A stretch of 64,000 nt of DNA from Phoronis australis (GCA_002633005.1 NMRA01000010.1:1274982-1338981); one strand, 5' to 3'. Counted from the first letter of the stretch, positions 35,004 through 49,800 are shown. The notes: a model not told the origin generated them from the sequence alone. Numbers and translations are program-made.

Positions 35004-35009
35004 GAATGA

Positions 35010-38000
35010 GTTTGCGTGGGTGGAATGTACGATTGTGTTGGGATGGACTACAAGGTAGACAGGCTTTCGTCACTGAAATGAGTTGTTTGTGCTGACATGT
35101 AACGAAGATGTTATCTATGTTGGTTCAGAACATGTCATTGCTCGTGGCAATTGTTGTTTCTTGTGTTCATGTAGGTACACATTCACCGCTAATCTTGCAT
35201 ATGACGTAGAGTTATAAGAAAAAAGCCATTATTTCCACCAGCCGGTTTTTTCAAATAAAAACACTCTCCGGGAGCTCTTTTGTACATTTCGAACTAAAAG
35301 TAAGTGTTGTCAAACTAAATAACTTTAAGGCCTAATTTAAACAGATGAATAATGTAACCTGAGAAAATTTTGTTAAAATCGCTTACGTCCATTTTAGGAA
35401 CGATGAAACGCAGTTATGCATTTACTTAATACCTTATTAACGAAATTTGATCACCCTCTTGCACGCTACTAACGCTGCAAATGACAGTCAAATCGTATAA
35501 CCGGATTTGAACATACATGACTTTTAGGTCGCACTGATAATCACGCACACGCACAACAACGTACAGGCGAGTAGTTGAGGAATCTCCTTCGAACTCCAAA
35601 AATGATCCCAGCTACCTTTGCGCAAATTAGCATGGCGGCCATCAACAAAGAGGCATATTGGGAGTGGGCCCCGCAACTGATTCATTGCTGTCTGTATCTG
35701 CACTGCCATGTGGTGGTGCAATTGATCTGGTATTAGAATAGAAATAGCGCGTGTTAACGTTTAGCAGTTGCTGGGTACAGCAACCACAACTCGAGGTCTA
35801 TGGCTAACCATTGTGAGATGAGTCACGAGCCTAGCGGTAGCAGTTTTATACAACGCTCTCCAACAACCTTGATTTGGAATTTAGGGGCCTCAAGCCTGAC
35901 ATCTTGGATATATCTGAGGACGTCGGTCCCTCGCTGGGGAAGGTGCTTTATGAATATGAACGAAAAACTAAGGAAAGCATCCGTCCATTTTCGAAATCAT
36001 GCTTTTCTTGGTTTTGGTTTGTCCTGTGAACCTAGTTGGCTATATTGTAACTTGACGCAGAGGGTATTGAGGTCGATGTGACGCTAATAACTTCAGACCT
36101 TTATGATGAATTGGCGTCGTGAAAAAGAAGTGAAGCCTGTTATTATCTAGCTCAGACAGTTTCTTGAAAGCGTTTTTTGTAAAACCACAAGTCAAAAAAT
36201 ACCTGTGGCCTTGGGCGATTTTGTTCACGGTAATTACAGAGAACTACATGCCTGTACGTCATCCCCGCATTTTTCAGATATCCCTTCCCTGTACATCTAT
36301 GGTGAGATTTTTTGGGATATTTTTAATCCAGGACTTATTCAAGATCAGCGTTTATTTAAGACCGGACTCTTTTTCAAAAAATCCAGTTTTGCAGACAAGG
36401 CGCTTTCCTACCGTCAACAGGAATGCGGTAGATCTCAAACGACAAAAGCCGGTTTGCTGCGATTTTCTCGCCTTCACATGATCGTTATTAAAACAACCAC
36501 ATGTGATTTTAACGCATATAGTCCCCAGAAAATCGTCCTGTTTTGGCCTACTTCAGATCATGGTATCTCAGAAATGGCTGATTGGATTCACGCATGAATC
36601 TTTCAGATAGTGCACAGTTATACACTCGTCTCCCACTATTGAGGATTGCTTTTAAAATGTTTCACTTTTGCATTAGAGGATATCAAAACAGGACGTACAG
36701 GATGTTGCACAGAAAAAAAATACGAAACCGTAATTTACAAAAATTGTATCAGTGTTTTTGAGGTTTTATCTTCAACGTTTACATCCTACGAAATTTGGTC
36801 ATGCTATCGGTCGTGTTATTTAGTTACATGTATGATCGTATTATTCTTTTTTGCTAAATTTTCCTAAAAAGCAAGATCACATATCCCAATTTGTGGCTAA
36901 TTGGTATATGGTCAAACTTAAAATTTCTAATTCTACGGAATTTCTAATGTCAGCAAAAATATACTTTGCCGAGTTAAATTCTATGGTTTTATACACATTT
37001 GACTGAATGTGCAGACCTTACGACAAGGTCGTACGTACACTGTAAGACTAGCTTACTATTTCAAATTGTCTGGTGACTTACACTTATTCAACAGTAGATG
37101 TACATGTACGTTCAAAACTGTTAAAATCACTATGCACCATGTCGCTTGATGGATAGGTTAGTTGGTCGAGTTCTTCTGCATTCTTGTACGGATCATTTTT
37201 TTAAATCTCTTTGTTGACAAAAATGTACAATGAAAGAAAGTGCGTTTTGTCCCCGACAACTCTTGTGTAACGAACTGAACTGCTTCTTGAAAGTTTGATT
37301 TACGACGAGATTACTCAAGGTAAATTAGATTTTCACAGAATTAGCCAGTGCGACATACCGGAATAATAGTCGTTTCAGGCATTTTCCGAAAACATACACA
37401 ATAGGTTTGATTCAGAATATAGGTGGTACATGATAACACGGTATTTTTTTCGACAGACGTGTATCGTATGCAAAGTTAATCAGGGCCCTCAAATCTCCGG
37501 ATAACAACCCCAATTGTTGAGTGGGCGGGATTTATGATCTAAAAAGACTCAAACAAGGAAGATTTCTTTGTCAACCAGTCCTTGAATAAACATCCCTCTG
37601 CTAACCGTGAGTACAGATTAGGCCGCATATTCAGGCTTGAGAGGGACCCTCATGCCACGTGTACTACCAAAATGGCATGTTGACTTAACCTGCCAAAGCT
37701 ATGTCATCTGCTTAGAGCAGTAACATGGGGCAAAACGCACTCTTATGCAACAAATTTAAAATATCAACCATTCCCTCTCTAACACAATTAAATTGGCATT
37801 CGTACATACCTGACAGCCCAGTACATCTTCGCAATAAATTAAACATTAAGTAACGGATATTATTCTGCACATAAAAATAAGAAAATAGAACTTTAACTTT
37901 CTTGTCCCATGCTTGAGGAAAACGCCTTTGTTCATGAAACAAATTGTTCTAATGGGCGTCATGCTAAATTTTTACATAGATTTGTTGCTAATCAGTTTTA

Positions 38001-40765
38001 CTCGAGAAAGTAATTTAAAGTGTTGCCAAATATTCATAGCCATATCCAAGAGGAGTGTTTCAACAATCCCCGAGACCCATTCGCCTAAGTCGAGTTCCAT
38101 AGTGTGCCACCTTTACTATCTCGGATCCGCCTCTGGGGTTAAGCTGCACAATATACATGTATGTGGGCAATGACAGACAAACAAATCAGGGCTGTATTCA
38201 AGGCAATGTAAAGTTTTATAACTAATCAAGATTAATCGTGTTTAAAAATCATGGCGAAAGTAGTCAAAACAAGTGTACAGTGCTTTCGCGTCCATCCCCG
38301 CTGGAAAAGCAATTAAATTGATACTGAAACCTGAATTCCCAGAACATGAACATCTGACAGGGCGTTCTAAGTTAGGAACCTGCCACAAGGTGAGTTCTCA
38401 TGCCTTCTCGAAAACGGCACAAAAACAGAATGCAAACCGATTACCCATGTTGCACACTCTAAGAAGAGTGGGCGGTATCGTATACTTTACCTCTAGGCCA
38501 CCGTCCTCTGTAAAGTAAATACAAAACATCACAAAATGATACAACAATGTATAGAGCTTTCAAAATTTATAGTCAACATCCTGGGCCTCCAAACGTTCCT
38601 TACCTCGATATTGTAAAAGAAAATCTAAAAGATTTTCCATCACGAATATTCAAAACGAAGACCATAGTATAGAAAGTGAAGTTTCTTTTCAATCCATCAC
38701 ACACAGTTCACAGTACCGAAATTCTCTTTCCACTGACAACTCTTTACCGTTTCCTGTCATAAGATCATGAGCCGATAACCTAAACTGTGCCAAATTTACT
38801 CTGTGTGCTTTCATTTCAATAGTGTTTGAGGGACGTTTCAAGCCGGCTTCCGCACGTCCTTAACCACCAACACCGCGTAAGAAACATTACTACGCGGTTT
38901 ATGCATATATATGATCTAGTTTCACTGACCACTGTACACTTACTTGTTTACAGTCACTAGATTCGAAAAAGTGAATAGTTTGCAAAGTGATTTAAAATTA
39001 ACGTGCATTCAATAATACAACCGCTCCCCCCAACAAATCCCAACTTTTCACACAACGTTTGTCGTAAACAGAGCTGAATGTATAGAATCAAATGAGAAGT
39101 GAGCTCAACTGCGTTTTCACATAACAAATATTACTATATCGTAGACGATGCATCACTCTATTGAGCTTTTTCAACAACGTTTTATTTGTCAAAATGAAAT
39201 ATATCTTGGTCTGGCATCAAAATCGCGACACTGTCGCTCCAACAAATTCCTTTCAATACTTATCAGCGTACGTAGTTGGGTGTTACTTGCATGCATTTTC
39301 CCGGGCCCTATTCATATACTTCCTTCAGTGTTTCAGGGAATCATTTGCAAACAATTCGTTCACGAGAAGAGACGTTTTGTGCTGTATAATGAGGTGTCTG
39401 TCGCTTGTTGGGTGAGTTTCAAAGTAATATCAGGTTAACAGTTCATTTGGTATGTATACTCAAATGCGGGATTGTGATCTGAATAGCTTAACGTTAGTTT
39501 CAAGTTGGGAACACGATGCCAAGCGGTATCTTGAGCAACAGTATATTTCATTTTTGTAAGTCGCAATCGGATCCGGTAACATTTGTTATGAAAAAAAAAC
39601 GTATTAAATTTTCTAACATTATTAATATTCTTGCATTTCGCTTCATCATTACACGTTCGGAAATACGATCGCAAACCAGACAAACCAGTAGAAACGAGTC
39701 GCGTGAGTAATGTTAATTGGAGACTGCGCATATACGATGAGTTTGCGAGAATTTTTCAGACATTAGGTCCTCAAAGTTTTGTGAAGATATAAATCCAAGA
39801 GTTTAGTTCATCAATTCCAGTTTTACATTACAATAATTAGTTTGAAAAAATGTTTGGATAAACTTCATAAAAATATGATTTTCGTTTTTGGAGGAAGTGG
39901 ACAACTTCCTTCCATTTTCTCAAAGAACTCCAATTTTGGTCTCAGTTTAAGATTCCCCAATAGAGAAGCAAACAAAATGTTGCACGCGGCGTAAAATCCT
40001 TTGAGTCCATACATAGGCTAAGTCAGCCTATTGACACGGGAAGATTCATTCATTCTGGTATCTGCTCGATTCAGTTAGGCGACAACCGAAATTCAGTGTT
40101 CCCGTAAGCTTTTAAAAACACAAATGTAGGAAAACCACTTCCATGCAATTTGACTCTATTTTAATTTTTTTCGTGTCCCGTTTTGGTTTATACTGTAGGT
40201 CTCGTTGTCATCCATATAGTTTTGATACCGATTACATGAAAGATAGTTCCGATACGACTTGCATTCTTATAAATCGGATGCAAGATGACTCTGTGGCGGC
40301 TAATTTTCTTTTTTTTGCTGTTTTGTAGGGCCATTGCTCTGCTGTCGATGGAGGGATGTTTTTGAAATTAAATATATCAAAACATCTCATCAAAAGCTAT
40401 CGCAAGTGTATCGTCCAATTCCGTTCAACTTTTACTTGTGTTTTTGCCGAAAAACTCGACGTGCCTAAAATTTTCAACCACACGACGCAGCTTTTGTAAA
40501 ATCCCGTTTGTGCAATGTAAAGTAATTCAGTAATTTTTGTTAATGATTTTATTTTAAGCTGAACAATTGCAAATTGCATTCAGCTTTCGTAGCAAACATT
40601 CAAGTTCGAATCTAATAAATAATCACTGAAATTGTTATATTAAAACTTCAAAATGTTGATAAATAACAGTCAGCAAGGCTTCCCCGCGCGTGAGCACTGA
40701 ATTGACCTTGAGACAGCACAGCTAGTCAGTCTCGCCGCGTTTTCTGAGTTGGGAGCTCGTCTCCG
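35010..40765. other. Non-coding, nothing firmly recognised
   Basis: A long stretch without a supported gene. An open piece near 35,850-36,010 (GLKPDILDISEDVG and LGKVLYEYERKTKE) has a coding-like feel and follows a TTTAG, but I could not find matching exons. Open frames at 36,164-36,597 and 38,273-38,400 have no motif that I recognise. No RNA gene was seen. Confidence 0.45.
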
Positions 40766-40770
40766 TTAGA

Positions 40771-40811
40771 ATGAACGTGGATATGGAATTTGCCGCCGGA
40801 GATGAGTCCGT
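40771..40811 (+). CDS. Peroxidase exon 1 (tentative)
   Basis: ATG followed by 13 codons and a GTAAGAAG donor. Phase 2 joins exon 2 exactly. The encoded N-terminus ([13 protein letters not shown]) is acidic, unusual before a signal peptide, so another first exon is possible. Confidence 0.45.
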
Positions 40812-43800
40812 GTAAGAAGTTATTTGCATGACCTACCGACTGGGAGTACGTACAGTTGTGACACTCTATTTCTCAATCATAACTTTGTCGCCTTCTCGGA
40901 TTTCCAGCATTGTTTGGTTGGCAAGCGTTTGGTTGTTTTAGTATTTTGAAGACAATAAAATATAAGGCGAATGGATTTCTACTTTGCACTACTTCGTAAT
41001 TACGTTCTCGGTGTCATTAACCAACCGTGTCGTAACACATTCAAGGTCATGTGAGAAAATATTCATTAGTTTGCGTCAGACCACATCTTCACTATTCGCT
41101 TTTAGAATAGAATGCAACGTCGTTTTGACGTTTTATATTTTGGATCCAGTCATACAGAATTGTAATGTCAAATTGAAAACACCAATAGGCTAGACTGACG
41201 CAGGGCAGCAAATTTACCAAGCACTTCGAAATGCATTACCTGGCTATGGACCAGATCAATCATTTTCTTTCTCAACTCCACGGTGGCATACAATGGATGC
41301 AACCGTTGTCACATCAATTAATCGAAACACATACGTGTAATTTTGTAAAACTTTCAAGTGCTAAGTTGCCCCTGTGGTTACCTGAATTGATAACATATTT
41401 GTTGAAATTGTTACATGTTAAGTGTTGATTTTTATTCGCATTTGTGGGACCAAACTATATGATGGCAGCAGATACGTCATCCACGAACATCCGAATTGAG
41501 TTAAACTTGAGGGCCCCATGGAAAGGAGTGTGAACAGATGGGGCTACCCTTATTGTAAATATTACATTAATAAATAAATAAATAATCGAATAAATTATTT
41601 ACTTAACAAGGGGATAAATAAATTATTAGGTGACACTCAACAATTTTTGCTGATTCATTTTGAGCTTGAATAACCAATCTTTAATTTCAGCTCCAACAGT
41701 CAAATCTGAAAATATGGGCCGAAGACATCACAACCCTTGCACAAAGTCATGAAACTGATTCCAAAGTCAAATGTTAAATCTTTTAAGACTATCGAGTGTG
41801 CAGCCAAAATGAAACAAAATACACCAAAGCAGTACAGTCTTCACCCCAAGGCCGCCGTTTACATGCGACAACTACGAATTTAAAGACAGTGATTTCAAAC
41901 TACCAAACCTCCAGATAATAGAAATCAGGTGAAACATGGATTTTGAACAGCCATATTTTTACACAAGTCCAAAGTGGCTCAAGCATAACTGAATTTCAAG
42001 CTAAATTTCACCTTCCGGCTTGGAAGTAGTAAATGTTTAATGAAAGCCAAGGATGAACAAAAAGTGGGTCAAGGGGCCACCAACTGAAATTTTTTTCACC
42101 AACTTGAAGAACGGACTCAAAAATAAAGCAAATGCCATTCGTAGCCTTCACGTGCACCACAAAACTAATAATTTCCAGCCAACTCAACAGGCATCAACAT
42201 TTAATGAAATTAGGGAAGATAAATTAAACTGTGGCTGAGTGCTACTTATAGCGTTCACGATAAAGTTGTACAGAAATAGGTGAGCTAGTTATTTCACTGG
42301 CTGTGCTGCGTGGGAAAAGTTTCTCGCTTCTTTGCGAGATATCGCTATGCATTGCAGAGCTCGACACCTTACCTGAAACCAAACTGCGTTTCACGAAAAT
42401 GGAAAAAAGGGCTATGTATTTTACAGGTTGATTGTTTTCCTTGGATTTCCAACGACATGTCTTTCCCATGGAATATCAGAAATAAGGTATTCAATGAAGT
42501 TTGCTCAGAAAAACGTTGATAAAGCATGCCAGTTAGCAAACACTACGATGGAGAAGGAACAGGAGGCTGAGAGCCTTTTCAAGAAACTGGGTAAGTGTCG
42601 GACTGTCAGCTTCATTAACTTCGTTACTGCTGAGCATTGCTCATTTTTCAGCAGATCACGCTCTAGAAAAAGCCACACCAAGTTGAGTATACGGGGCACA
42701 GTTCTGTTTATCATAAAACTGGCAGCTGCAATACTTGTACAGGTAGATTTGTGCCCTCTTCCACCGCGCCACATTTACGGGAGAATGGCCCAGTGAAAAA
42801 CATTAAAGGATTTACCCCTTTACATGAACAGATGTATGTGGAAATTGGCAAAGGATTCTAGGAAACTTGTTTATTTAGACTATGTTTTGCTGGCGGTGAT
42901 GATTGCTTGTTACTCTTGTAAGCTGTCGGGCAACCCACACCATGATATTCAGCGTGTTCCAAAGCATCCGTGTGCCAACCTTGGTGCTTTAATCAGGGTG
43001 TAAATGTTTTGAGGGTTCTTGTCTGGCAAAGAACGAATTATAATCCTCGTTTGTTCTCCTTCTCCGCATATTATTAATCTGCTTCACATTAGTGTCCAAG
43101 TGCATTGTAAAGCCGCCTTTGGGCTTTGGTTCAAACACGTTCGATTCCGTGTGACGTTATCATGTGCATTGGTACACAATATAACTTATAATATGTGCAG
43201 TACACTGTACATTATTACGTCGGTCGGAAAATGACGAAGTGTATCGAATGGGCGTGCTTTAATTCGCAATCAATGTTTTGGGACAAAATGGCGGAATATC
43301 GCTGTGTTTACATGTCCGGGCACCGCACACACATTACTGTAATCATGAAAACGCGTAAGTTAGAAAAAAGTTCTGAATAATTTAATAAACGTTGGCGGTA
43401 CGCAACGGAGCGTAAACAAGTTAGAAGTGAATATTACTACACATTACGTCTAACGTCATTTTACGCAAAATTGTTTACTTTCTCAGTGTTTGTACTTTAG
43501 ATGCAAATTTTTAAAGTGGCATACAACAACAGACTAAATTAAATTATTCAGAGTAGTTCACTGCAACTGAAACAGATGACAAACTGTTCACCATATATTT
43601 TTGCGGATTGTTCGTAAAGATTTTGAATTTCTGTTGGTGTCAAAGCATTTTTCTGTTTATGTTGATAAAGGAAGTTGTTACATCCGAAAATTTCAAAATT
43701 CAGTTGATCTATTCTTGTTGTTTTATTTACCGATTTATATTCTTTTAGTTTCAAATTCAAAAAAAAAGCAATCTGTCACCTGCTCGATTTTCCTTGCTCA

Positions 43801-46800
43801 GCAAAGCACCTCTTTTTATTTGGGAAACATAGGCATAAAACTTTTCTCTTATATGGAAAATGTGACTATTTACCTTTGATGTAAACAAAATTCGAAATCG
43901 AATTCATCCAGCAGTTAGTCTGACTTCTTTGAGCGCATGCGCGAATATACAACATCAAGACCGGAAAAGTGTATTGGGATGAAAAGGTTTTTATTTCCGA
44001 CGAGTTTTTCTAGAAATTCTTGCAATATCCAAAGCGAATAACTCTGAAGTTTGCATCTTCACGAAGTAGATTCGCCACGAGGTCTGTTTAAAAATGTATT
44101 TTTACGATATTTCGCGTTCCATGCCTCTTTAAACTAGAACTGTACGCAGGTACTCGAAATGTAGTAACTCATCCCTATGCTACCATCACGAATACACCTG
44201 TAATGTAGTGTTTACATACATGTAGCTGTAGTTGCAGCAGCAGCAGTTTAGAAGTCTTACACATCCAGCACCTGTGGAACTGCTGTACACCACCAGGAGC
44301 CCATAAGTATATGAAATTACATTGACGTCAATCTAGTTCTTTGTATGTGCTGTTAGTTCCTGTTATCAAGCAACTGACTCGGTTTTATAATTTACATGAC
44401 AACGACCCATCTTAAGTTCACTTTGTATAAGATGCTTGAAAGAAAATACGCTGTTAGTTTTTTAGTATCTAACCTACGTAAAATAAAAGTTTAGTAAACT
44501 CATGTCTCGGTTTCAACCGTTTCTTTGAGTCTATGTGTGTGGTATGTGGTAAAACATACAAAGCGTTTATTTATTGAACTTGCGTAATCAGGTTCAAATA
44601 ACACGGATGAGTTCCGCAAATCAACGTACAAATCCGACTAACAAATATATCGCCAATTTCTCCCCTACGCTACAACGTTCGCTTCCATATTTCGCCAAAC
44701 GAGTTGTCGAGTTTTACAGCCGGGGTGGTGCCTCGACCTGTGACTGTGAGACACGACCGTTTATTCAGGCCTTGTGTTCTCCTTTGTCTAATTTAATCAA
44801 CGCCATTACGCCCACCCCTCACCTTCAAATATTAATCCTCAGCGCCACACATTGTCCAGACCAGTGCTCTTTGAACGTTACCGTGATGGCTATTATTTCA
44901 TTTTAAAGTGTTGTGGCTTTGCCGTTTTTATTCTTGCTAAGGGTTTTTTTGAACTGTGCGTTGATTTACTGACACCTTGGATATTGACATGCAGCGCTCA
45001 TCTCGGTATGTTGCCTCAGCCAACTGCTTTTATCTTCCGGTTTACTTCATGTGTTGGGATTACCATCCAACTTTCGCTGAGTTACCATCCAGTAAATGGT
45101 GTCACTTTTCAGGTATCGATCAGGATATCAGTAAGGCTAGAGGTCCATCGCATTTACATTTTGGACTATCGAGATACGGAGACAAGTACTCAGAGAGAAG
45201 TGGAAAAAAATACGGCCGTCTGTTTGAGTGCGCCTTGATGGGCTTGGTCAAACAGTGAGTATGTTTAACTTCAAGTCGAAATTACCTCGCAAAATAAGGA
45301 ACATTATTTGAAAATGTGATTGTAGCGAAACACTAAAGCCGGTGAACACAATTCCTCACTAAACTGATCATGAAGTTGGTCCCACAAAAAACTAAACTGA
45401 ATTACGCAGTGTTATCTAAATCTGAAAATTTCCGCTCAATAGAAGAAGTTACAGTTACTGGGAACTAATAGCAAGGTATGCAATACCGGATATTGTATAA
45501 TGCGACATCATCGGTAATGCGATAGCTTTCAATGAAGGTGAATCATGTTTGTTCCTTTGGGTGCGGACCGGACGCCAATCTCTTAAGGCGTTTCGCATCA
45601 TCAAAGTTATCTAGTTCTCACCAGAATTTGAATAGTGTATACCGTGTACGTGAATGTTTGTATATTATCACTTCAGGCGCAAGTATGGCCCCCAAGAAGC
45701 TCGACAGTTTGTTTCTGATTTGGAGCGCGATCCAAGTCTGTTTCCATACAAAATCCACCTTCCTTGTCCCAAGTACAAGAAGCCCGTGTGTAACACCCGG
45801 TCCCTCCATTACCGGACAATCGATGGGTCGTGCAACAACCTTAGACAACCGAAAGCTGGCCAGGCTGCGATGCCATTTTCTCGGTTCTTGGTTCCGGAGT
45901 ATGGCGACGGTATGTGACATTTCATGAATTACAATTAAGAAAACAATTAAGTACATATAGCATTTAAACCAGGTGTACGGCGGCGTTACTTAGTACCCTC
46001 GACACCCAAGACTTCTCAGTGAATGATAGATCTGACGACATTGTTCACTTTCTATTTTTTTGCCATCGTTGAATTGTCATTCTAACAAAAAACACATATG
46101 AAGGTCTTTGCGATTACAATCCATTTATTTCGGCGCTCAGGAGCTAAATGAAGGAAAAAGAACAAAGAAAAAAACTGAAGTTGCAATGAATTTTATAGCA
46201 GTGATACAAAGAATGGTTTTGAAGAGCGTCTAGTAAACAACTTTTTTCAATTCAGGCGTTGGTTCACCGAAGAAGAAAGGATGTAGTGGAAAACTGCTGA
46301 ATAGTGCGCGCCTGATCAGTCGTGAGGTACACACTGGCGACTCTAAAGCAACAGAAGCAAACGGAGTCACTTTATTATTCATGCAGTGGGGACAGTTCCT
46401 GGATCACGACATAACACGAACTCCAGAGCAGGCTGGTAAAGCTAAGCGTTTTGAAACGACTTTCACCTTTCACGTTCATTTTTTCTTTACTTGTCGAAAT
46501 GGCGATATGAACCTATGCGGAGTTACGGCTACCCGCAGATGGCGTATTACAAAAGGCTCGGGTTTAATTTAAAAAATTTGAGAAATATTATAACATTGGA
46601 AAATATCCAAGGGATTATTGTGCCACTCCCGAAACTGAACGTACACGTACTTGGATGGAGAAATGAAGCTATGTTTCGGAAAAAAGTGGCCTGCTTTAAA
46701 AAATAGTAGCAAACCGTTTAATTAAGCGCAATGTACCTCAATTAGATAGACGAAATAGATCCTAGCAGTAGATGTGTGTAGAAATCCGTTATCATTCCGT

Positions 46801-49800
46801 ACTCTATAATTTATTTTGTCGCTTATGTCGGTCTTCGAAGTTAAAGAAGAGCTCTCCTGTGTCCTTTGATTAGTTTCAGAGAAGTACATCCGGTAACCTC
46901 CCTTACTGGCAGCAAGTTATCACAGCTTATGCGATAAGGAATTCTGTTTGAAGCGCTAAAGGGTTCTTAAAAAGTACTGTTTTACGCGTTGAAAGTCTTT
47001 AATCTATGTGTGCTATGTACTTTTGCGCTAATCTATACAGCGCCAGCGGGTTTTTAAAGGAGTAACTTTTTCGCGTTGAAATGTGCTTAATCAATGCGCC
47101 AAATTAGCTCTTAAACCATTATTATTCAACCCGTGCTTTTGCAAACTGGCGGAGGACTTTCTACATGGTGCAAGACAACTTTTGAAAAATGTTCCAGATT
47201 GTTTTCAAGTGACCATGCAAATGATTACCAAATGAAAACTTGTCTTGGATTAGACATGACAAATAACTAATCCAGCGCGTTGATTACATAAAACTACGTG
47301 TTGATTAAGAAAAACTACTCGTTGATTAAGAATATTTCAACGCGCAAAAAGATATTACTTTAAAAAACCTGCGGCGCTTCATATGAATCTACGCGTGCTT
47401 TTGCTTAATCTACGCAAAGTTTTGCTTGATTCATGCATGATTTTGCTTAATCTACGCGTACGTTTAATTTACGCGTACTTTTAGGAACGCAATGATAGGC
47501 AAAAGCACACCTAGCTGGGACACATTTCAACGCGTAAAATGTTACAGCTAGAAGATATCTCCAATATCTAGATCACCAGTAGCTCTCTTGTTCGCCAACT
47601 TTACTGACAAGCTAATTCTACCATACAGGGGAAGGGAATTCTGAGATAAAATGCTGCAAATCCGAATTTAAAATAAATCATCAGCAGCTAAAGAAGTCTG
47701 GTAAAACAGAAAAGGAAATTAAGGTCCAACTTAAAAACAGGTGAGTTGTAACCTCATGAACAGACAACGTATACATCTGACAATGTAAATACTTCCGGGT
47801 GTGCTACTCTCGATCCCTTGAAGTACAGATCGAACTCGAGATTAAAATCTAGTGACAAACACGTTTATTGAAGTAGTCCACTCAGTATATAGCGATTTTA
47901 ACCAGGCTAAAGACCTATTCAACTCAAACAAATTAAGTGTCTAAGCAGCTGACAGAGGTAGACACGTTAGTTTCGATTTCAGCGAATGTCGTAAGACAAC
48001 GGCGAGAATTGATTTGTAATAAAATCACAAACATCACAACCGATTTAATTGTTTATTAGCGCTGGTCAATAACTAAAAAAATGTATCCCACTCAATAATA
48101 ATATCCAATTGTCTGCCTCTAAAACGACATAGTAAAAAGGTCCCTTTGCCCCATAACAACTCATTTGAAAGGATTTAAAACTTCTTCAAACTTATGGTAT
48201 TTATTCGATTGAAATTGAATGAACACTATACCTTGTATTAAAGTCAACACGTGGAAATAAACTATGAAGCGCCTGTGTGAAGTTATGCATCAAAGCGTCC
48301 TTGTTTTGGCGCAATGGGAGGTAATGTCACGGAAAACGTTGTTTCGGTATGCGTAGCGTCAAATTATACATGTACCCCTCTTGAAAAAGTTTTTCAGTAA
48401 TTGGAATTTCTTAGCTGGAGAGCTTTATATAATTTGTTACTATTGCAGTTTGTTTAACGTAACGCCCCATTTTATGAAAAATCTCCCGGACAATAATGAT
48501 TGATTTAAAGCCGCCCACTGTTTTGCAAAGCGTTATGCAATTAGTTTTTGAAAATACACTGATTAGCAGAATTGTGATGAGTTGTGATTTGTCTTTACAC
48601 AGAGATGCGTGCTTTCCGATAGCGATTCCGAAGGGTGATCCACATTTCTCAGAACCGTGCATGAACTTTGTCAGATCAATGCAAGCCTCACCAACCAACT
48701 GCAATTTTGGTAAGACAATTATTGTTATTCAGCGAATGCATACCCATTTATCTTTGGTTGGGCAAACCGAAGAAATGATCCCCTAATATTTTTAGAGAAA
48801 CCAAATTACAGTTGCAACAACAAACCTCCATAATTAAATTAGTGTGTGCCAATGTTTTAGGAATACTTGGTTCCTTTAAGTGAAATCGAAGTCAATTAAA
48901 AGAACGCTCCTAAATTCAAAAGAATCAGAGATAATCTAATAGACAAACCTCTAAATCCTCTCGCCAAAGCTTCTCCTCGGCCATTATCAAATAACCAATC
49001 ATGTGCAGGCTGTCTTCACGTGCTGCTTGTTAGAGAAAGTTCCAATTTGCTCGGAGTAAAGAAATTTTAGTGATATAAATTATTCTCGAATTCAGTAGCA
49101 TACGTTACTCATCGCTAAAATTTTAGCTGAATTGCGTAAGCAACAAGTATTTTATGTGTGTTAATTAATTGTGTGCTGGCCTATGATAAAATTATTAATC
49201 GATCTTGACTTCCAAATTCCAAAACGTTACGGACTTCCCTTCAATTGACCTTTGCACTTTCTGTGACATACTTCGGGGAGCAACTCTTCTTCTTTATGCA
49301 AACACAGTTTGGAACACGCTAAACAATTTTCCGTCAGGTCATGCGTCGAATGTAAAATATATTTTTGTTCACAGGGTTTCGAGAACAACAAAACGATATT
49401 ACTGCCTACATCGACGCGTCCAATGTGTACGGCTCTTCGGATAAGGAGGGACGTGGCTTGCGCGAACTTCGTGACGGTAAGGCATAAATGGGCATTTTTT
49501 AGCACTGTTGCCGTGCAATGGCGATTTTATCAAAAATCACGGCTTAGTAGATCTCATAGTTTCGCCGAAAAGTGACCGTAAAACGGCATTTTGTTGTGTG
49601 TGAAAGTGGATTTGGCGGTTTTCACAAAATAGGAAGCTCACCATGAAAGTAAATTGTATTTTTAGACTGTCGCCGGTTGAATTATGAGATTAGTCTGAAC
49701 TTCTGAACATGAACGAAAATTGGGATTTCGGACGACCGCGTGAAAAACTGGTAACCTCATTGTGATATATAATGTCATACTCGACACATATTGTCGCCGT

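Larger units (their letters stand above)
33975..35005 (+). mobile_element. TIR element with P2X7-like domain, truncated copy 1
   Basis: The left end (AATAAGG, ATCCTAGACATAT, CTCCGGAAGTGACGTTT, TTTCCCGCCA) aligns with the left end of the complete-ended copy at 58,944-60,236. No matching right inverted repeat is found, so the 3' side is missing. It carries two convergent open frames, listed separately. It abuts the LINE fragment and may have inserted into it. Confidence 0.7.

Noticed and set aside
36164-36597. 105- and 130-codon overlapping plus-strand frames
   Set aside because: No family motif, AT-rich codons, and the two frames overlap each other.
38273-38400. Possible exon ending CACAAG/GTGAGT
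   Set aside because: The donor is good, but there is no recognisable protein and no phase-compatible partner.
42481-42518. Alternative acceptors for exon 2 at ATATCAG or GCTCAG
   Set aside because: They give a phase that does not match exon 1, or remove the hydrophobic segment. They cannot be excluded if exon 1 is wrong.
44574-44906. 110-codon frame in peroxidase intron 2
   Set aside because: No motif or splice fit; it lies inside an intron of a well-supported gene.
45618-45956. 112-codon minus-strand frame
   Set aside because: Antisense shadow of peroxidase exon 4.
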